DNA of 64,000 nt, taken from NCBI RefSeq assembly GCF_006228385.1, contig NZ_CP039852.1, positions 62,001-126,000 on the forward strand. The letters are read 5' to 3'. A program made the translations under genes and the position numbers. The notes under the pieces were generated by a model, which saw only the letters and a list, made by a program, of their open reading frames with translations, made no database searches and was not told the DNA's origin. Positions 1 to 9,519 of the stretch are shown piece after piece. The DNA comes from Salinimonas iocasae. Its GTDB lineage: Bacteria; Pseudomonadota; Gammaproteobacteria; Enterobacterales; Alteromonadaceae. The number at the start of each line of letters is the position of its first letter. Within the stretch, counting starts at the first letter, position 1.

Positions 1-441
1 GAACCCGGTATCAATAAATTTTTTGTCTGGAAAACGTTGCGACAGACGTTTGAGCCGTTCCTGGCCTTCAACAAAGCGCACATCAAAAGGAAATTCGGAC
101 ACATCGTAATAGCATGCTTTAGGCCCGATGCCATGCTGCATAAGCGCAAGCCTGGCGGGAATGCGGTATTTTTGTTGCGCTGAAAAAGGCGGGACGTTTC
201 CGAAAATAATCCACTGTGCAGAGGAATGCCTGTAGAAATCAAACCCACTACTTTTATCTTCCAGGTAAACATACTCAAAACCAGCGTCGCTTACTGCCTT
301 TTCTTTCACGCTATCGAGCGCTTCTTCGCGATAGAGCACGAATTCACACGTAACCTCACGGGCCTTCAATAACGCTGCTACAGGCAAATATTGAGGCAGA
401 TAGTACAAGTGCTGAGTATCAAACAGGACTTTTTCAGACAT
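1..441 (-). CDS. CDP-glycerol glycerophosphotransferase-like protein, partial (C-terminus outside window)
   Basis: Only the first 147 codons are inside the window; the gene runs off the left edge with no stop. The ATG at 441-439 is preceded by AGGAA at a good spacing. The protein starts MSEKVLFDTQHLYYLPQYLP and contains LMQHGIGPKACYY near residue 105, followed by a VRFVEG stretch and a DTGF stretch. These resemble family members annotated as CDP-glycerol glycerophosphotransferases in marine gammaproteobacteria, which act on cell-surface polymers; this is recognition by eye. The catalytic C-terminal half cannot be seen, so the substrate is unknown. It is divergent from rpmB, with about 570 bases between them. 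Confidence 0.55.
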   Translation of the reverse strand, partial: MSEKVLFDTQHLYYLPQYLPVAALLKAREVTCEFVLYREEALDSVKEKAVSDAGFEYVYLEDKSSGFDFYRHSSAQWIIFGNVPPFSAQQKYRIPARLALMQHGIGPKACYYDVSEFPFDVRFVEGQERLKRLSQRFPDKKFIDTGF

Positions 442-1010
442 CACAAATTCCTGGATCGAAGCAGCCTATGACTGTCGATATATTTTATTATTCTTATAGT
501 AATGATGTTTATCGCATATATATGCCCTTTGTAGCAAATCTGACATACGTATTTCACACAAAACTATTACAACAGTTCATAATCCGACCAGTCTGCTCAG
601 CGCAGGAACGTTGTTCCAGCCTGGAAAGTCACAAACTGAAAATACCTGATGGGGTAGCAGGGCGAGGTAAGTATTTAACCCACTATCGATATAGATCATC
701 GACACGAACTAAGTGAAAACTGTAAGAACAGGGATCATTTTGTGCCGATCCCAGATTAATTCATCGTCGAAACGCTGCTTTTTCCTTCAATGCAGAGCGG
801 CTTTGATGTAGAATCCGCTGCCCGGATCTGAGGAGATCTCGATCTGAGGGACATTTACCAGGTTTTTTTGCGGCTTATCTTGTATTTTGGCTAGCTTTAC
901 TGTATAAAATGCGCCCTCTAATTTATAGTAATACGTCATTTGACCCAGAGACTAGTGAAGTGGTGGGATCGATTGGCGCGACAGTTATCGTTGTTCTGGA
1001 GACAAATACA
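442..1010. other. Long intergenic region between the surface-polymer gene and rpmB
   Basis: About 570 bases hold no convincing gene. A plus-strand reading frame at 468-716 has no ribosome binding site and an unremarkable, low-complexity translation. The right end carries the rpmB promoter, described separately. GATCTGAGG occurs twice, at about 825 and 841, as a short direct repeat just upstream of that promoter; its meaning is unknown. The left end should also contain the promoter of the minus-strand gene, which I could not place. Confidence 0.6.
880..908 (+). promoter_or_regulatory. Sigma-70 promoter of rpmB-rpmG
   Basis: TTGTAT at 880-885 and TATAAA at 903-908 are separated by 17 bases. 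The sequence just after the -10 box is GC-rich (GCGCCCTC), as is common for stringently controlled ribosomal promoters. It lies about 100 bases before the rpmB ATG, leaving a leader of roughly 95 bases. No experiment supports it. Confidence 0.6.
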
Positions 1011-1247
1011 ATGTCAAGAGTATGTCAAGTAACAGGTAAGCGTCCTACGGTTGGTAACAATCGTTCGCACGCAAGAAACGCGACCCGTCGTCGCTTCTTA
1101 CCAAACCTTCAATCTCACCGTTTCTGGGTAGAGAGCGAAAACCGTTTCGTTAAACTGCGTTTGTCTGCTAAAGGCATGCGTATTATCGACAAAAAAGGCA
1201 TCGATTCAGTACTGACTGACATCCGTGCCCGTGGTGAAAAGATCTAA
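1011..1247 (+). CDS. rpmB: 50S ribosomal protein L28 (bL28)
   Basis: A 78-residue protein beginning [20 protein letters not shown], the highly conserved L28 N-terminus, and rich in Arg and Lys. The length equals that of the enterobacterial protein. The ATG at 1011 follows GGAGAC at normal spacing; the reading frame stays open back to 909, but those codons are leader and include the promoter's downstream region. L28 is a component of the large ribosomal subunit. It is followed 12 bases later by rpmG, the standard bicistronic arrangement, and both end at the terminator at 1439. Confidence 0.97.
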   Translation: MSRVCQVTGKRPTVGNNRSHARNATRRRFLPNLQSHRFWVESENRFVKLRLSAKGMRIIDKKGIDSVLTDIRARGEKI

Positions 1248-1259
1248 GGAAGCCAAACA

Positions 1260-1415
1260 ATGCGTGATAAAATCAAATTAGTTTCTTCTGCAGGTACTGG
1301 TTTCTTCTACACCACAGATAAGAACAAGCGTAATATGCCTGGCAAAATGGAGATCAAAAAGTTTGATCCCGTTGTGCGTAAGCACGTTATGTTCAAAGAG
1401 GCCAAAATCAAGTAA
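1260..1415 (+). CDS. rpmG: 50S ribosomal protein L33 (bL33)
   Basis: A 51-residue reading frame: [20 protein letters not shown] at the start and a [17 protein letters not shown] end. This is a full-length bacterial L33 of the form without the zinc-binding cysteines, since no Cys pairs are present. AAGGA sits 8 to 9 bases before the ATG. It is co-transcribed with rpmB and closes the operon. The gene is short and easily missed by a length cut-off. Confidence 0.97.
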   Translation: MRDKIKLVSSAGTGFFYTTDKNKRNMPGKMEIKKFDPVVRKHVMFKEAKIK

Positions 1416-1438
1416 TAAAGCTTGCTTTTGTCTCCACG

Positions 1439-1464
1439 AAAACCCGGCCCATGCCGGGTTTTTT
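1439..1464 (+). terminator. Rho-independent terminator of rpmB-rpmG
   Basis: An 8-bp stem, AACCCGGC at 1441-1448 with GCCGGGTT at 1453-1460, has a 4-base loop and runs into a T tract. It begins 25 bases after the rpmG stop codon. Confidence 0.9.
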
Positions 1465-1540
1465 GCGTTTAGCACCTGATAGCGTTTCAATCCGCATTCT
1501 TATACACTTTGCGATATCGCTGATAGTAAAGAGTCTATGC

Positions 1541-2017
1541 ATGGCAAAAACGCGGATTTCTCCCAGAGTAATGAACAACGTTGTGATATTCGCAATGCTT
1601 TTCATGATCCTTCTGTTCAATCTGGATGCTTTCTTGCCTGAGCCTGCCGTACCGCAATCCCGCCCGCTGGTGGGTCCTGACGATTATCTCCTAAAAGTAG
1701 AACAAACACCTTATAGCTTGGAACGCGCGGGCCAGAGCTGGCGACAAACCCAGCTTAATACTGCCTTATCAGTTACGCCTGATATGCAGCTGGCAGCCTG
1801 GCAACAGGGGCAGCTGGCGCCGACAGATTCAGTGCCGGCGGATGTCGCCGCTGCACAGCCTTATGTTGCCGTGGTATGGCTGGCCGGTAACAGCCAGGGG
1901 CAGGTTTTCGCTTTTTACCCTGGTGACGCTCGCACGTTTGTCAAAACCCAAAGCCAGTGGTTTACCTTGAAAGATGCCTCACTGCCCACACTCTTACCGT
2001 GGAATGAATACAACTAA
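1541..2017 (+). CDS. Conserved hypothetical membrane-anchored protein upstream of mutM
   Basis: A 158-residue protein that I do not recognise. After a short basic N-terminus (MAKTRISPR) there is one hydrophobic segment at about residues 11-30 (NNVVIFAMLFMILLFNLDAF), then a soluble region of about 125 residues, probably periplasmic, rich in Gln, Ala and Pro and with several Trp. I chose the ATG at 1541 because AAAGAG lies just upstream; an earlier in-frame start at 1451 would lie inside the rpmG terminator. It ends 11 bases before mutM and is probably co-transcribed with it. No catalytic motif is visible. Confidence 0.7.
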   Translation: MAKTRISPRVMNNVVIFAMLFMILLFNLDAFLPEPAVPQSRPLVGPDDYLLKVEQTPYSLERAGQSWRQTQLNTALSVTPDMQLAAWQQGQLAPTDSVPADVAAAQPYVAVVWLAGNSQGQVFAFYPGDARTFVKTQSQWFTLKDASLPTLLPWNEYN

Positions 2018-2028
2018 GAGCTTCTCAC

Positions 2029-2838
2029 ATGCCTGAGTTACCGGAAGTCGAAGTCAGTCGCCAGGGGGTGTCTCCGTGGCTGAGTGACCAGACAATCACC
2101 AATATTGTTGTGCGGCAACGGCAAATGCGCTGGCCTGTACCAGCAGAAATTTCGCAGGCAGTCGGGCAACAGGTTTTAAATGTAAATCGCCGCGCTAAAT
2201 ATCTGCTGATCGAGGTTGAGACCGGCACCATTGTCCTTCATCTAGGCATGTCAGGGAAACTGCGGGTTGTTGATGCATCGCTGCCGCCGGTTAAACATGA
2301 TCATATTGATATTGTATTAGGCAGTGGTAAATGCCTTCGTTTTAATGACCCGCGCCGGTTCGGTGCTTGTCTCTGGCAACCCGAAGGGACGCAGTTACCA
2401 CAAATGCAGAATCTGGGGCCGGAACCGCTAACCGACGCGTTTGATGAGGAAAGGCTGTATACGCTCTCGCGGCAACGCAAAGGGGCCATTAAGAACTTTG
2501 TGATGGATAATGCGATCGTGGTGGGGGTGGGGAACATCTACGCTAACGAAGCGTTATTCATGGCCGGTATTGACCCTCGACGTGCGGCCGGCAGGGTCAG
2601 CGCGAAACGCTATAAGCTTTTAACCGCTGCTATTAAACAGGTTCTCGCAGAAGCGATAGAGCAGGGCGGTACAACACTTAAAGATTTTGCGCAAAGTGAT
2701 GGTAATCCGGGTTACTTTAAGCAAAAGCTACGGGTATACGGCAGAGCAGAAGCACCTTGTTTAAGCTGCCAGACACCTATCAAGAGCGTTGTTATCGGGC
2801 AGCGCAACACGTTTTACTGCCCGTCTTGCCAGCGGTAA
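2029..2838 (+). CDS. mutM: Formamidopyrimidine-DNA glycosylase / AP lyase
   Basis: A 269-residue protein of the Fpg family. It excises 8-oxoguanine and formamidopyrimidines and nicks the abasic site by beta,delta-elimination. The N-terminus MPELPEVEVSRQGV gives the catalytic Pro2 and Glu3, Lys57 is in the RRAKYLL stretch, and a C-terminal zinc finger uses Cys244, Cys247, Cys264 and Cys267. Length and motifs are those of an intact enzyme. It converges on coaD with no bases between the two stop codons. Confidence 0.97.
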   Translation: MPELPEVEVSRQGVSPWLSDQTITNIVVRQRQMRWPVPAEISQAVGQQVLNVNRRAKYLLIEVETGTIVLHLGMSGKLRVVDASLPPVKHDHIDIVLGSGKCLRFNDPRRFGACLWQPEGTQLPQMQNLGPEPLTDAFDEERLYTLSRQRKGAIKNFVMDNAIVVGVGNIYANEALFMAGIDPRRAAGRVSAKRYKLLTAAIKQVLAEAIEQGGTTLKDFAQSDGNPGYFKQKLRVYGRAEAPCLSCQTPIKSVVIGQRNTFYCPSCQR

Positions 2839-3339
<501 letters not shown>

Positions 3340-3395
3340 TCAATTTCTTAGTTAAGCCGCACACTACCGACTAATTAAAGCGGATGCAATGCGCT

Positions 3396-4115
3396 TTACG
3401 CATCCTGGTAGCCGTTTATAAGCGTATTCCAGTTTTGCTGGTCCCAGTAAAAGGTGAGGCTGCGGCCGAGCTCTTTTTCAAAAGAGCGACGAAGGCGCTC
3501 GAGATTGGTTTTTTTCCAGCCGCTGGCGTTACGTTTCGCGCAGCGGTCAAAATCAATAATCCATACCTGCTCTTGCTTATCAAGCATGATATTACGAACA
3601 TTCAGGTCATGATGATAAACCTGCGCATCATGCATTTTTCTTATCGCACTGCCTACCGCTTTCCAGGTTGCATCATCCAGAGGCTGCTCCGTGAGCACAT
3701 GGTGAAGGTCGCGGGCTTCAGGAATCCGCATTGTCAGCAACTCAGCCCGGTAAATTAGGCCGGAACGTTTAACCTGCGCACCAATACCAACAGGTACGTT
3801 CAGTCCGCACTGCTGCATATAATCAAGCAGATGCAACTCCATAAAAGGGCGAGTGCGATGAAGGCCGGCATACAGGAACTGATCGGTTAGTACCTTACCG
3901 ATCAGGCCTCCGCGTCGATAGTGCCGAAGTACCCATTGCTGCTGTGAATCCGGCTGTACAAATAATGTTGTACCGCGCCCCTTGGCCTGACCTTTGACTG
4001 CGTCTCGGCTGGTCCAGTAATTTGGCGAAAATACCGCCGCATCCGTATCAGATAAGTAGTGGGTATTTACTAACGTATGATGCCCGATACCTATTTTATG
4101 GTGTATTATAGCCAT
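3396..4115 (-). CDS. kdkA: 3-deoxy-D-manno-octulosonic acid (Kdo) kinase
   Basis: A 239-residue protein related to protein kinases. It phosphorylates the O-4 of the single Kdo residue in the LPS inner core, in species that add just one Kdo. The kinase core shows HHDLNVRNIML (catalytic loop with Asp and Asn) followed by the metal-binding DFDR of the WIIDFDRC strand. The start at 4115 (MAIIHHKIGIGHH) was chosen over longer in-frame options because AAAG precedes it. It is divergent from the opsX-like gene, and this kdkA-opsX pairing is known from Haemophilus influenzae. Confidence 0.9.
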   Translation of the reverse strand: MAIIHHKIGIGHHTLVNTHYLSDTDAAVFSPNYWTSRDAVKGQAKGRGTTLFVQPDSQQQWVLRHYRRGGLIGKVLTDQFLYAGLHRTRPFMELHLLDYMQQCGLNVPVGIGAQVKRSGLIYRAELLTMRIPEARDLHHVLTEQPLDDATWKAVGSAIRKMHDAQVYHHDLNVRNIMLDKQEQVWIIDFDRCAKRNASGWKKTNLERLRRSFEKELGRSLTFYWDQQNWNTLINGYQDA

Positions 4116-4189
4116 ATATGCTTTATGTTGTGATAGATTCGCTATTCTAATGATTAGTTTAAGCTTTTTAGAATTTGAGGAAAGGCGCA

Positions 4190-5212
4190 TTGACGAAAAA
4201 AATTTGCCTGGTCCGGCTATCAGCCATTGGTGATGTTACCCATGCCGCGGCGATGGTCACCCGAATTCGTCAGCGCTGGCCGCAGGCTCAGCTTACCTGG
4301 GTTATCGGTAAAATAGAATATCAGCTGGTGCGACTGATACCCGATGTTCGGTTTGTCATTTTCGATAAAAAAGAAAAAAAGGCAGCAGTTGCAAAGCTTA
4401 AAGCTGAGCTGGACGGTGAAACATTCGATGCATTGCTGATGATGCAGGTGGCATTACGGGCCAACCTGGCTTCTCGGGTAATTAATGCAAAGCGACGTAT
4501 TGGCTTTGACTGGTCGCGCAGTAAAGAGCTGCACTGGTGGTTTACCAACGAACGTGTGGCGCCAACCAAACATGCCCATGTGCTTGATGGTTTTATGGAT
4601 TTTGCTGACAAGCTCGGCGTACCCGAGGCTCCGCTACAGTGGGATATACCTCTTGAGCCGGAAGCTCTTGCCTGGGCAGAGCAGCAGCGCCAGGCGCTGG
4701 GCAGGTTTGTTGTTATTAGTCCTGCGGCGAGCAAGGCTGAACGTAACTGGTTGGCTGAGCGCTATGCACAAATTGCCGATAACCTGGCTGAGCGAGGACT
4801 ACGGGTTGTGTTGTGTGGTGGACCAGCGCCACTGGACAGACAAACCGGTGATGCGATTAAACAGCATGCGCAAAGTGCGTTGGTCGATCTGATAGGGCAA
4901 ACCAGTTTGCATCAGATGGCAGCGCTGCTCAGTCATGCCGAACTGGTCATTGCACCCGATACCGGTCCGGCGCATATTGCGGCCTGTAAAGGGACGCCGG
5001 TAGTGGGATTATATGCCCACTCAAACCCGCGTCGCACAGGGCCTTATAATAATTTGAACAATGTGGTTTCGGTATACGACGACGTAATCGCAAAACAAAA
5101 AGGACAATCGTGGGAACAGCTTGGCTGGGGAACCCGCGCTAAAGGAGAGGATCTCATGTCGCTAATCACCGTGGAGCAGGTATGGGCGAAAGTGGCGGCA
5201 ATTATAGAGTAA
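4190..5212 (+). CDS. opsX: LPS heptosyltransferase I, OpsX-like (glycosyltransferase family 9)
   Basis: A GT9 enzyme of about 340 residues. The N-terminus KKICLVRLSAIGDVTHAA is the GT9 start with its Gly-Asp pair, and the C-terminal half has IAPDTGPAHIAA, the ADP-heptose-binding signature. It should add the first heptose to Kdo in the LPS core, on the cytoplasmic face of the inner membrane. The strong GAGGAAAGG at 4177-4185 points to the TTG at 4190 as start; another TTG at 4175 would overlap that site. Divergent pairing with kdkA supports the OpsX assignment over WaaF or WaaQ, but the acceptor cannot be read from sequence alone. Confidence 0.8.
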   Translation: MTKKICLVRLSAIGDVTHAAAMVTRIRQRWPQAQLTWVIGKIEYQLVRLIPDVRFVIFDKKEKKAAVAKLKAELDGETFDALLMMQVALRANLASRVINAKRRIGFDWSRSKELHWWFTNERVAPTKHAHVLDGFMDFADKLGVPEAPLQWDIPLEPEALAWAEQQRQALGRFVVISPAASKAERNWLAERYAQIADNLAERGLRVVLCGGPAPLDRQTGDAIKQHAQSALVDLIGQTSLHQMAALLSHAELVIAPDTGPAHIAACKGTPVVGLYAHSNPRRTGPYNNLNNVVSVYDDVIAKQKGQSWEQLGWGTRAKGEDLMSLITVEQVWAKVAAIIE

Positions 5213-5345
5213 GCGCCGCCAGCAGCCGATAGTTTGCAAAGCAAAAACAAAAACAATAACTACACTTAACATAATGCGAAAATTCGGCACAACCAGGGAG
5301 AAGCGCTGGGTGTCCAGGCTGCTTGGGTTACTTTCTAGGGAACGT

Positions 5346-5777
5346 GTGCATTACGCAATGGGAATTGCGCTGATTGCACTGCTTCAGCTATCTGCGACCT
5401 CAGTGAGGGCGGCAGAGGATAACCTGCAGTTTGTCTTTCACCCTTCCGTAGGTAAACAAAGCCTGACTCCAACAGAAGCGCGTTCAATCTTTACCGCCCG
5501 GCAACAACACTGGGAAGACGGTAATAAAATTCATGTGTTTGTTCTGAAAACGGAATCTGCTGTGCATCGACGTTTTTGTCGTCAGATGCTGCAAATGTTT
5601 CCGTATCAGCTTGAACGAATCTGGAACCAAATCATTTATTCCGGGCAGGGTGATGCACCCAAGGTGGTACCCTCTCAGGAAGCTCTTATCGACGCAGTAA
5701 AAGCCACTCCCGGCGCGGTGGGCTACGCCAGCGAAGAATTATTACAAAACCGGCAAGATAAGGTCGACCCGCAATGA
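5346..5777 (+). CDS. Small periplasmic binding-like protein (PstS/PBP-like fold)
   Basis: A protein of about 143 residues with a signal peptide (hydrophobic stretch MGIALIALLQLSATSVRA, predicted cut near RAAED). The mature part resembles the compact phosphate-binding-like proteins of gammaproteobacteria: LTPTEARSIFTARQQHWEDG, then HRRFCRQML, and a C-terminal AVGYASEE. Such proteins lack a cognate ABC transporter, and none is encoded here. AGGG at 5337-5340 favours the GTG at 5346; an ATG at 5274 gives 24 more residues but has no ribosome binding site. The stop overlaps the next ATG (ATGA), so it is translationally coupled to the barrel gene. The ligand is unknown. Confidence 0.7.
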   Translation: MHYAMGIALIALLQLSATSVRAAEDNLQFVFHPSVGKQSLTPTEARSIFTARQQHWEDGNKIHVFVLKTESAVHRRFCRQMLQMFPYQLERIWNQIIYSGQGDAPKVVPSQEALIDAVKATPGAVGYASEELLQNRQDKVDPQ

Positions 5778-6943
5778 AACGGCTGTTTTTTCTTTCTCTC
5801 CTCTCACTCTGCGCACAGGCTCAGGATGTACAAAAAGTACAATGGCACGGCTATGTTTCGCAGGGTCTGACACAATCAGTTGATAGCGACTATCTAACTG
5901 ATAACAATGACATTACAACTGACCTGACCGAAGTCGGAATCAATGGACGCTGGCAAATCCGCGATCAACTTGCCCTGGTCGGTCAGCTTAATTACCTCAA
6001 CGGCGGCAATCGATATGAAGCCGGGGGCAGGGTTGATTATTTGTTTTTAGACTGGGCTGCACCACATATTGCCAACTGGTCCACCCATGTTCACCTTGGC
6101 CGGTTCAAAAACCGTCACTGGCTATATTCAGCCAGTCGCGATGTGCCTCACACCCGGGCCACAGCGATTTTGCCGCAATCTGTTTATTTCGATGGCTCCC
6201 GGGATATCGCTCTGGGCAGTGACGGTATCAGTGTGCAGTCTACAAGAAGCGATGCGAGCGGCGTCTGGGAAGTAAACTGGAGTTACGGGAAGTCACCGCT
6301 TGATGACGATGACACCGAAGCATTTTTAGGTCCCAACGCACAGGGCGAGGTTAAGCAGGATTATGTCCACCAGTTCAGCGTGTTTTATCAGCCACCGTCT
6401 TATAACTGGCGATTTGGCGCCAGCTGGCTAAGCTCAGACTTTCGCTACGATGCCGCACCACGGGAAACCTTTTTTAACGGCAAAAGCGAGATTGAGCGTA
6501 TTGTTTTCTCGGGCATTTATTTCAGTGAGTTCTGGGAGCTGAGTGCTGAATGGGTGACAGAGTCACGACGAGACGCGGGCGCCTACGCACCAACTTTTGT
6601 TACAGATCGCACGGGTGAGGGGGGGTATGTACAGGCGCGCTACTTGTTTAACAGGAAGTTTAGCGCGCTGGCAAGCTACGATTCCTATACATTGGATAGA
6701 GATGACCCTGACGGACATGCATTGTCGGCCATGAGCGGTGGACTCGTGCCCTCTTATTATGGATATTCCCGAACTTATGCGGTTGGCGCAAGGTGGAATA
6801 TTGCGCCAAACTGGCGCTTGCAGGCAGAGCACCACTGGGTGGAAGGGGCCGCCCGTGCCACTAGTCGTATTTTGCCGCAAACTGCCACAAATGTAGATAA
6901 GCACTGGAGAATGTGGGCAGTGCAGCTGATGTACTGGTTCTAG
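5774..6943 (+). CDS. Outer-membrane beta-barrel (porin-like) protein
   Basis: A 389-residue protein with a short signal peptide (MKRLFFLSLLSLCAQAQ). The rest alternates polar and hydrophobic residues, with many aromatic girdle residues, and ends in a terminal Phe (QLMYWF), the usual BAM recognition end. It starts at WHGYVSQGLTQSVDSDY, a form typical of porin-like proteins found next to diguanylate cyclases in marine gammaproteobacteria. It overlaps the upstream binding-like gene by 4 bases and is followed 2 bases later by the GGDEF-EAL gene, so the three form one operon. Substrate unknown. Confidence 0.75.
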   Translation: MKRLFFLSLLSLCAQAQDVQKVQWHGYVSQGLTQSVDSDYLTDNNDITTDLTEVGINGRWQIRDQLALVGQLNYLNGGNRYEAGGRVDYLFLDWAAPHIANWSTHVHLGRFKNRHWLYSASRDVPHTRATAILPQSVYFDGSRDIALGSDGISVQSTRSDASGVWEVNWSYGKSPLDDDDTEAFLGPNAQGEVKQDYVHQFSVFYQPPSYNWRFGASWLSSDFRYDAAPRETFFNGKSEIERIVFSGIYFSEFWELSAEWVTESRRDAGAYAPTFVTDRTGEGGYVQARYLFNRKFSALASYDSYTLDRDDPDGHALSAMSGGLVPSYYGYSRTYAVGARWNIAPNWRLQAEHHWVEGAARATSRILPQTATNVDKHWRMWAVQLMYWF

Positions 6944-6945
6944 TT

Positions 6946-9387
6946 ATGCAGGTAAAGCTGTCGTTTCTGACTAAAGTGATGCTGTTGGTACTGCTGATGA
7001 TGGCAAGTATCACAGCGCTTATCAGTTCGCTGTTAATTCAGCAGTCTAACAATGCCATAGAAACACAGCACCAGGCGATGCAGCAGCTGAATATGCGTCG
7101 CTATCAGTTGCTTAATACGCTGCTGGATGATCGCATACAGTTATGGGCAGAAACCTTTCCAAGAACCAAAGGCGGCCGTCCGGCTACACTGAAGGAGCTG
7201 ACCAGCTCGATTGAGGGGGCCAGAGCATCCTTAGAAGTTTATCTGCAGGTAGACAATATCTGGTTGTTCTCAGCAGCCGGAATGTTGCTACATGGCGAAG
7301 AGTCGGCGATGCCGGGTTTTGTTGCAACAATGCGCCAGCGCGCCTTCAGTGAACTGCGCCCTCAGATGACCACGTCCTGTGAACACCTTTGCCGTCGCTA
7401 TGTGGCGATACCGGTGATGGTGCAGGATGACGATCCGGCGGTGCTGGTCTTTTCATCGGGTACGCAGGAACTGGTCGCGTTGTTATCACGCTTTGCGGAT
7501 GTAGAGCGGATAGCCATTGTAAGGGGCGAGCAAAAAGCCGCGTCGATGGAAGTGATCAGCCGCTTGTCTGCCTCGAATAAGGAGCATGTAAGTAACATCC
7601 TGCGTCAGCTACCTGACAACACAACTATTGAAAGTCTCATCGCGCAGGGAAGTCGCATAGACTACGATAACCGCCTGATGCTGGTCAGCCTGCTACCGGT
7701 TCTGGACGGACGTTTGCCTGACAGCTACATCCTGTTCACCCGTGATATAACACAACAGGTGATGTCGGCCAGAAATTATCAGGACTGGGTGGTGGGCAGT
7801 GCGCTTATTATACTGGCCGTGTTTGCTGTGCTGTTTTACCTGATTCTGAACCGCTCGCGCAAAAAGCTGATCGCACTGAGCTGGCGTTTACCTTTGCTGG
7901 CCGAGCATCGCTATGATGAATTTAAGCGCGCCTCTACACAAAACATCAACTTTACCGCCAAGCGCCTGCCCGACGAACTGGATGTGCTTGAAACCGCAGC
8001 CAGTAATTTAGCGGTCGAACTGGAACGCATAGATACAAAAATGAATGAAACCACCGCCAAGCTGGAAAATATGGCGATGTTCGATGTGCTTACCGGTTTG
8101 CCAAACCGCAATATGCTGATGTTCCAGATGGAAAAGGAAGTCTCTTACCGTACCCGCAATGCCAAGCCCATGGCAGTATTGTTCCTGGATATGGATGACT
8201 TTAAGCGCATAAATGATATTCACGGGCACGATGTGGGCGACAAGCTTATCAAGGCGGCCGCGTCACGCCTTTCTGCTCCGCTTAGGGACAGCGATCTGGC
8301 GGCACGTTTTGGCGGTGATGAATTTGTCATCCTGCTCTCTGGCGTTGAAAACCGCATACAACTGGAAGTCGTTGCCAGTAAATTGCTACGGGCCTTCGAT
8401 GCCCCTATCCAGTTTGACTCTCATCAGTTCTATATCTCACTGAGTATCGGTATCGCGTTCACCGATAAGGGCGATATCAGTGCGGTGGATCTGCTTCGCC
8501 ATGCTGATATTGCGATGTATGAGGCGAAGGCGCAGAGCGGCTCTGCGTACTGTATCTTTGATAAAACCATGCACCAGAAAGTGATGCGTCGGGTAGAGCT
8601 GGAAAACGATGCCCGCATTGGTTTAAGTCAGGGGCACTTCTCGCTGGCGCTGCAGCCACAGGTTGAAATGCCTTCACGGCGTTTAGTTGGTATGGAAGCG
8701 CTGATTCGCTGGCACCATCCTGAAAAAGGCTTTATTTCACCGGCGGAGTTCATTCCGCTGCTGGAAAACACATCACTGATGATGACTATTGATTACTGGG
8801 TTATCTCACAGTCGCTCAGTAAGCTCGCGCAATTGCACGCCAATGGCTTCACCGATGTTAAAATAGCTATCAATGTATCAGCGGCGCAATTTCTCGATAG
8901 TTCTTTACCTGCCTATTTAGAACAGCAGATTGCATATTACAACGTATCGGCTGAGCATATTGAGCTGGAACTGACTGAAACCGCGCTGGTGGCGGATATG
9001 AACCGCGCCACCGCGACGCTGGAAACCATCCGGGCGATGGGCTGTCTTATTGCCATAGATGATTTCGGTACGGGTTATTCGTCTTTAGGGTACCTTAAAG
9101 CCTTACCGGCCGATTACATCAAGGTCGATCGTTCTTTTGTCTCGGGCATGGTTGAAAGCGCCGATGACCGCAGTATCGTTTCCTCTACCATTTCAATGGT
9201 TAAAGGCATGGGCTTAACGGTGATTGCCGAGGGCATTGAAACCGAGGAGCAATTTGAGATGCTTACCGGCTTTGGTTGTCATCAGGGCCAGGGCTACCTG
9301 TTCAGCCCGCCTATTCCCGAGGCCGCATTGTGGGAAGAACTGAACAAAAATCTGCATCAGGGTGTATGGAAAACAGATGCGTCATAG
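6946..9387 (+). CDS. Membrane sensor with GGDEF and EAL domains (c-di-GMP turnover)
   Basis: An 813-residue protein. An N-terminal membrane helix (about 5-28) and a second near 282-302 bracket a periplasmic sensor region, followed by a HAMP-like linker and coiled coil. The GGDEF domain keeps GGDEF at about 456-460 and, five residues before it, the RxxD inhibitory site (RDSD). The EAL domain keeps EAL at about 584-586 and DDFGTGYSS at about 705, so both synthesis and hydrolysis of c-di-GMP look possible. I start at the ATG at 6946, two bases after the porin stop; an earlier start would lie inside the porin gene. The binding-like protein made from the same operon is a plausible periplasmic ligand sensor for it. 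Confidence 0.88.
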   Translation: MQVKLSFLTKVMLLVLLMMASITALISSLLIQQSNNAIETQHQAMQQLNMRRYQLLNTLLDDRIQLWAETFPRTKGGRPATLKELTSSIEGARASLEVYLQVDNIWLFSAAGMLLHGEESAMPGFVATMRQRAFSELRPQMTTSCEHLCRRYVAIPVMVQDDDPAVLVFSSGTQELVALLSRFADVERIAIVRGEQKAASMEVISRLSASNKEHVSNILRQLPDNTTIESLIAQGSRIDYDNRLMLVSLLPVLDGRLPDSYILFTRDITQQVMSARNYQDWVVGSALIILAVFAVLFYLILNRSRKKLIALSWRLPLLAEHRYDEFKRASTQNINFTAKRLPDELDVLETAASNLAVELERIDTKMNETTAKLENMAMFDVLTGLPNRNMLMFQMEKEVSYRTRNAKPMAVLFLDMDDFKRINDIHGHDVGDKLIKAAASRLSAPLRDSDLAARFGGDEFVILLSGVENRIQLEVVASKLLRAFDAPIQFDSHQFYISLSIGIAFTDKGDISAVDLLRHADIAMYEAKAQSGSAYCIFDKTMHQKVMRRVELENDARIGLSQGHFSLALQPQVEMPSRRLVGMEALIRWHHPEKGFISPAEFIPLLENTSLMMTIDYWVISQSLSKLAQLHANGFTDVKIAINVSAAQFLDSSLPAYLEQQIAYYNVSAEHIELELTETALVADMNRATATLETIRAMGCLIAIDDFGTGYSSLGYLKALPADYIKVDRSFVSGMVESADDRSIVSSTISMVKGMGLTVIAEGIETEEQFEMLTGFGCHQGQGYLFSPPIPEAALWEELNKNLHQGVWKTDAS

Positions 9388-9519
9388 CCTGTAAACCGTT
9401 AAGGTGTGGCGAATTATTTACAATTAAATTTATCGTCACCCGTCACAAACACGGAAAGAGTGTACCCTTCCTCCCGCATTCTTTAAAATGACGCTTTTAT
9501 TTTCTCAATGGAGATAAGC

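Noticed and set aside
468..716. 82-codon plus-strand reading frame in the region before rpmB
   Set aside because: No ribosome binding site, composition of intergenic AT-rich DNA, and no recognisable protein features.
909..1010. In-frame N-terminal extension of rpmB
   Set aside because: The extra codons overlap the sequence directly downstream of the -10 box, and L28 proteins begin at the MSRVCQVTG position with a good ribosome binding site.
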